This document shows, in pieces, positions 61,172 to 64,000 of a stretch of DNA of 64,000 bases. The stretch spans positions 23,473 to 87,472 of the forward strand of contig CAYLMV010000001.1 in NCBI GenBank assembly GCA_964384415.1, in the 5' to 3' direction. The position numbers were made by a program, and so were the translations under genes. A model generated the notes under the pieces. It did no database searches. It was not told the origin of the DNA and worked only from the letters and a program-made list of their open reading frames with translations. Position 1 is the first letter of the stretch, and the number at the start of each line of letters is the position of its first letter. The stretch is from JAGVPT01 sp964384415 (GTDB lineage: Bacteria > Bacteroidota > Ignavibacteria > UBA10030 > UBA8401).

Positions 61172-62443
61172 TCAAAAGTCCACCTCGATTGGATGGTCAA
61201 GCTTTTGCACCACCGCTTCCAAGTACGATCGAAACTCTTCGAGCGTGGTGATCCCGTGTTGCTCTTGCTCCCACGCGGCACCGAAGTAGTACTTCAGTTC
61301 TCCCTCGTGCGGTTTCAGCATGACGAGATAACTTGCATCGTCGTCGCGGCGGTCGATCTTTTCGGATCCTCTGTAAAACACTGCAATACCCATGCTGTCT
61401 CCTGCGCGGGATTGCTGGCCGTAGAGTGCAAGATATTTCCAACCATTCCCCGATCGGTCGGCCGGTTCGAGGAGGATCGTGTTCTCATGCTTCGCAATTC
61501 CGGTGCAGAGGTTCTTCGGCTCCGGCGATATCGATTCCCGGCACGTTGTAAGCCGGCTTCCGGCAGTAATCGAGTAGCTCGAAACCAGATGATACATGGC
61601 CCCCGCGACTTTCCATCCGTAGTAATCAGCTCTGACATCGGAACGCACGGGACCATTGGCCGCTATCACACAAAACTCGCTGTCGACGTTCGAAACAGTC
61701 TCAATGCTCTTCCCATCCTCCATCGCAATGGAGCCAATGCCGAGCGACGAGCCAACTTTGAAATTGTCCATCCCCCAAGGGAGCATCGATTCATATGATT
61801 CGTTGTTGTCCGCAACGAGGTCGTGAACGCCGGCGGTGTGCAACACCATCTCCGTCACTTTCTTGCCGTAAATATCGGTCCGGTTCCGTGCATCCAGGTA
61901 GAAGCGGTATCCGACTTTGTCGGATTCCCATGCGGGACCTTCGTGCTGAAAGAGTGCGTCGTGGTCAACGTGGACTGCGGGCACGCGGACGGAATCGATA
62001 CGGACGTATCTTCCTTTTGTATACTTTCCGTCTGCGAACACATAGTCTACTTTGATCGACATATCGGCTTGGGTTCGTTTCGTGTACTCTCTTCCTGATG
62101 CTGCCTTCGGGCCCCACCTTAATATAATTATTTTCTTCTCACTCGGAGCGCAATCTGTTACGAACGTGAGCAGATCCGGCGCCCCGTCGCGATTGGTGTC
62201 GTCGACCTGGCTCGGTATTTCGGATCCTCCGGAATACAGAACACATGTGCGCGGGTCAAATCCCGGATTCTTCGCTCGCAGCAAACTGACCGGTATCGAG
62301 ATTGCCTCATCTAACCTTTGAACACTTATGGGATTCGAGACAACCAGGATAAGAGAATCGCGCGAGCCCGGGAGTGAGCCAGTCTCTGCAAAAGCGGCAG
62401 TCAACCCGCCAAACGCAAAGAGGATCGCCATCAAATATTTCAT
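61172..62443 (-). CDS. exported DUF4861 protein
   Basis: 423 residues from ATG 62443, which has AAAGG six bases upstream and opens a signal peptide (MKYLMAILFAFGGLTAAFA). DUF4861 proteins are found almost only in pectin-degradation loci of Bacteroidota and relatives and may be exported lyases or carbohydrate-binding proteins. Conserved stretches include PAWESDKVGYRFYLDARNRTDI, HTAGVHDLVAD and DNFKVGSSLGIGSI. It lies between the secreted lyase and uxaC, in line with an outer step of pectin breakdown. Reaction unknown. Confidence 0.8.
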   Translation of the reverse strand: MKYLMAILFAFGGLTAAFAETGSLPGSRDSLILVVSNPISVQRLDEAISIPVSLLRAKNPGFDPRTCVLYSGGSEIPSQVDDTNRDGAPDLLTFVTDCAPSEKKIIILRWGPKAASGREYTKRTQADMSIKVDYVFADGKYTKGRYVRIDSVRVPAVHVDHDALFQHEGPAWESDKVGYRFYLDARNRTDIYGKKVTEMVLHTAGVHDLVADNNESYESMLPWGMDNFKVGSSLGIGSIAMEDGKSIETVSNVDSEFCVIAANGPVRSDVRADYYGWKVAGAMYHLVSSYSITAGSRLTTCRESISPEPKNLCTGIAKHENTILLEPADRSGNGWKYLALYGQQSRAGDSMGIAVFYRGSEKIDRRDDDASYLVMLKPHEGELKYYFGAAWEQEQHGITTLEEFRSYLEAVVQKLDHPIEVDF

Positions 62444-62521
62444 TGCAGACCTTTCAAGCGAAGAAGTCATCGCGGGATGCATTCATCACATTTTCCCGCC
62501 CTGCTGCTGGTTCAGGCCTTC

Positions 62522-62565
62522 ACCTTCGGGCACCGGTTGCAGGGTTGCAAGAGGCGCCCGAAGGT
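62522..62565. terminator. hairpin between secreted lyase and DUF4861 genes
   Basis: ACCTTCGGGC (62522-62531) and GCCCGAAGGT (62556-62565) form a perfect 10-base stem with a 24-base loop. It is about 40 bases past the lyase stop on the minus strand and 79 bases before the DUF4861 start. There is no T run, so it may attenuate rather than stop transcription. Confidence 0.4.
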
Positions 62566-62605
62566 TTCATGGCCTGTTTCCACATCTGAAGCTAACCTCT
62601 AAAAC

Positions 62606-64000
62606 TTACTTCAGCAACATCATTTTCTTTGTAAAGGTAGTCACTGGAGATGACAATCGGTAGATGTAAATGCCCGACGACATGCTCGACGCGTTAAAAT
62701 TGGCCGTGTAGTAGCCCGGTTGAACGACTCCGTTCACCAGGGTAGCGACCTTGCGTCCGAGAATATCAAACACTTCCAGGGTTACTTTGGTTTGTTTCGG
62801 TACAGCATATGTGATTTGGGTATTCGGGTTGAAAGGATTCGGATAGTTCTGCGACAATGCGAATTCCTTCGGCAGCGAAGACTCCATCTCCTGTACCCCG
62901 ACCAGCGGGCTTCCCTTACCACCTACCGAAACGGAATCTTTCGATGAGATGATATCATAGCTCAAGACAACGAAACCCGACTGAGTCGTCGTATCGGTCG
63001 GTGCAAAAGTAACGACCACGTACTTCTGTCCAGACGGGGGTAACGCGATCGAGCTTGAAGCGACAGTGAATGTCGACTTGGTCGATGTCACTGAAACGTG
63101 GACGGTGTCCGGTCCAATATTGGTCACCTTCACGCTGTCTTTCTTTGTCGTAGTAGCCATGATGGTGCCAAAATTGAGACTCGCACCGGAAAGAACAACA
63201 GGAATTGCCGGGCTTCCTTTTCCGCTCACAGCAACCGAGTCCGGCGAACCGAGCGCGTCAAACGAGATGTTGACATATCCCGATTGTGCGTTTGTGTCCG
63301 CAGGGGTGAACGTCACAACGACGTATTGGCTCGATGCAGGTCCAAGAGTTATCGAAGCTGTCGCAAGCGTAAAGGTAGCTTTGGATGAAGAGAGCGTAAA
63401 ATGAACAGTTCCCGGACCAACGTTTGAGATCTGTACGCTGTCCTTTTTCGTCAAGCCGACACGAATAGTTCCGAATTGAAGCGCTGTTTTAGATTTGGTG
63501 AAGGGCGACGATGTAATCACCGGCGCGTTCCACCGTGGATCGCCGACGATAACTCCATCCGTCGTGCCGAGGGAGCCAAGAGTCGCTGCGGGCCCAATCA
63601 TATTTGCATTGAGGCTGTCTGTATACCAATAGGCATCATGGCGATCATAGTCGAAGGTCCACACGCCCGGTGCACTCTTCACGAAATTAGGATCTCCTAC
63701 TCCGCTCGCACCCCGCTTTTCTTTTCCAGCTCCGCCCAACGCGCGCGGCAGACGGTACCAACGGATCAGGTTCGTCATCAGCTGCGGCGCCTTCTTCAAC
63801 GTAAGACTGACCTTCTTGAAACAGTTGACGCTGTCACCACCGGTTGCCTGCAACCTCGCATTGATCCCGTATGGCAAGTATGGATCATTTCCAGTATAGA
63901 CGCGCGGGACGTACGGCGCGGTCAATCCAGAACGCATCACTTGCCCTGAATCCGTCACAACATAGTAATTGTTCGTAATGTCCCAGTGAATCGACGGGTT
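62606..64000 (-). CDS. secreted pectin lyase-like protein with anchor-D repeats and type IX sorting signal (5' end outside window)
   Basis: The frame is open to the right edge, so 464 C-terminal residues are seen. The first part (GTDPYLPYG-like NDPYLPYGINARLQ, a short WYRLPRALGGAG, and GVIVGDPRWN) is the end of a beta-helix pectate-lyase-type catalytic region of the DUF5123/PL type. Two tandem choice-of-anchor-D repeats follow (about residues 175-260 and 265-350, each ending VSGKGSP or VGGKGSP). The tail has LSQNYPNPFNPNTQITY, VFDILGRKVATLV and ends TKKMMLLK, the type IX secretion sorting domain. It is thus exported across the outer membrane and perhaps surface-attached. It would supply oligouronides to the cluster downstream. 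Confidence 0.8.
   Translation of the reverse strand, partial: NPSIHWDITNNYYVVTDSGQVMRSGLTAPYVPRVYTGNDPYLPYGINARLQATGGDSVNCFKKVSLTLKKAPQLMTNLIRWYRLPRALGGAGKEKRGASGVGDPNFVKSAPGVWTFDYDRHDAYWYTDSLNANMIGPAATLGSLGTTDGVIVGDPRWNAPVITSSPFTKSKTALQFGTIRVGLTKKDSVQISNVGPGTVHFTLSSSKATFTLATASITLGPASSQYVVVTFTPADTNAQSGYVNISFDALGSPDSVAVSGKGSPAIPVVLSGASLNFGTIMATTTKKDSVKVTNIGPDTVHVSVTSTKSTFTVASSSIALPPSGQKYVVVTFAPTDTTTQSGFVVLSYDIISSKDSVSVGGKGSPLVGVQEMESSLPKEFALSQNYPNPFNPNTQITYAVPKQTKVTLEVFDILGRKVATLVNGVVQPGYYTANFNASSMSSGIYIYRLSSPVTTFTKKMMLLK

Overview
The window looks like a metagenome-assembled or draft genome fragment from the Bacteroidota/Chlorobiota lineage, most likely Ignavibacteria-like. The clearest marker is the secreted lyase at the right edge, which ends in an NYPNPFNP linker and a type IX secretion sorting domain finishing in KKMMLLK. 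Base composition is near 50 percent GC, Shine-Dalgarno sites are of ordinary AGGAGG type, and many operon genes overlap by ATGA. Two runs of exactly 100 N (14129-14228 and 23410-23509) are scaffold joins; each interrupts a gene. No rRNA, tRNA, CRISPR array, transposase or phage gene was seen.

Region 1 (about 0.4-22.7 kb) is a purine and molybdenum-hydroxylase island resembling the E. coli xdh/yge/ygf region and the related anaerobic urate-degradation clusters of gut bacteria. It holds an 8-oxoguanine-deaminase-like enzyme with a three-subunit hydroxylase on the plus strand. A minus-strand operon follows: ygeY, a ygeW-like gene, a threonine-synthase-like gene, mocA, a second fold-type-II PLP enzyme and a MoaD/ThiS-like carrier. 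Divergent from it run ygfK and ssnA. Then come a classical two-subunit xanthine dehydrogenase and a Tat-exported IorAB-type hydroxylase. YgeX and HyuA are not present; two other PLP enzymes occupy the ygeX position.

Region 2 (22.8-33.5 kb) is a mixed accessory stretch: YdeI-like, DUF1579, DUF1569 and OsmC proteins, an M13 peptidase, an Asp/Glu racemase, small membrane and lipoproteins, an LpqC-like esterase and a bifunctional Ada protein. Region 3 (33.6-38.8 kb) is a minus-strand group with methyltransferase, SRPBCC, FabF-like ketosynthase and FAD oxidoreductase genes, preceded by dienelactone hydrolase and fatty acid hydroxylase genes. It suggests an uncharacterised lipid or polyketide-like product. 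Region 4 (39.1-47.1 kb) is on the plus strand: a cupin, a GT39-type glycosyltransferase, two large exported glycoside hydrolases and an ICMT-like methyltransferase.

Region 5 (47.2-64 kb) is fourteen consecutive minus-strand genes for pectin and hexuronate use. They encode a secreted lyase-like protein, a DUF4861 protein, UxaC, KduI, an ExuT-like transporter, an SDR fructuronate reductase, PdxB-like and LarA-like proteins, a PfkB kinase, the tagaturonate epimerase UxaE, a second PfkB kinase, Gnd, KduD and Eda. Unsaturated uronates would go through KduI/KduD/KDG kinase/Eda, and galacturonate through UxaC/UxaE/fructuronate reductase to mannonate. No mannonate dehydratase (UxuA) is in the cluster. 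A LarA-type nickel-pincer epimerase, a spare kinase and Gnd are present instead, which raises the possibility of a mannonate to gluconate to 6-phosphogluconate shunt. Apart from the HTH inside Ada, no transcription factor is encoded anywhere in the window.
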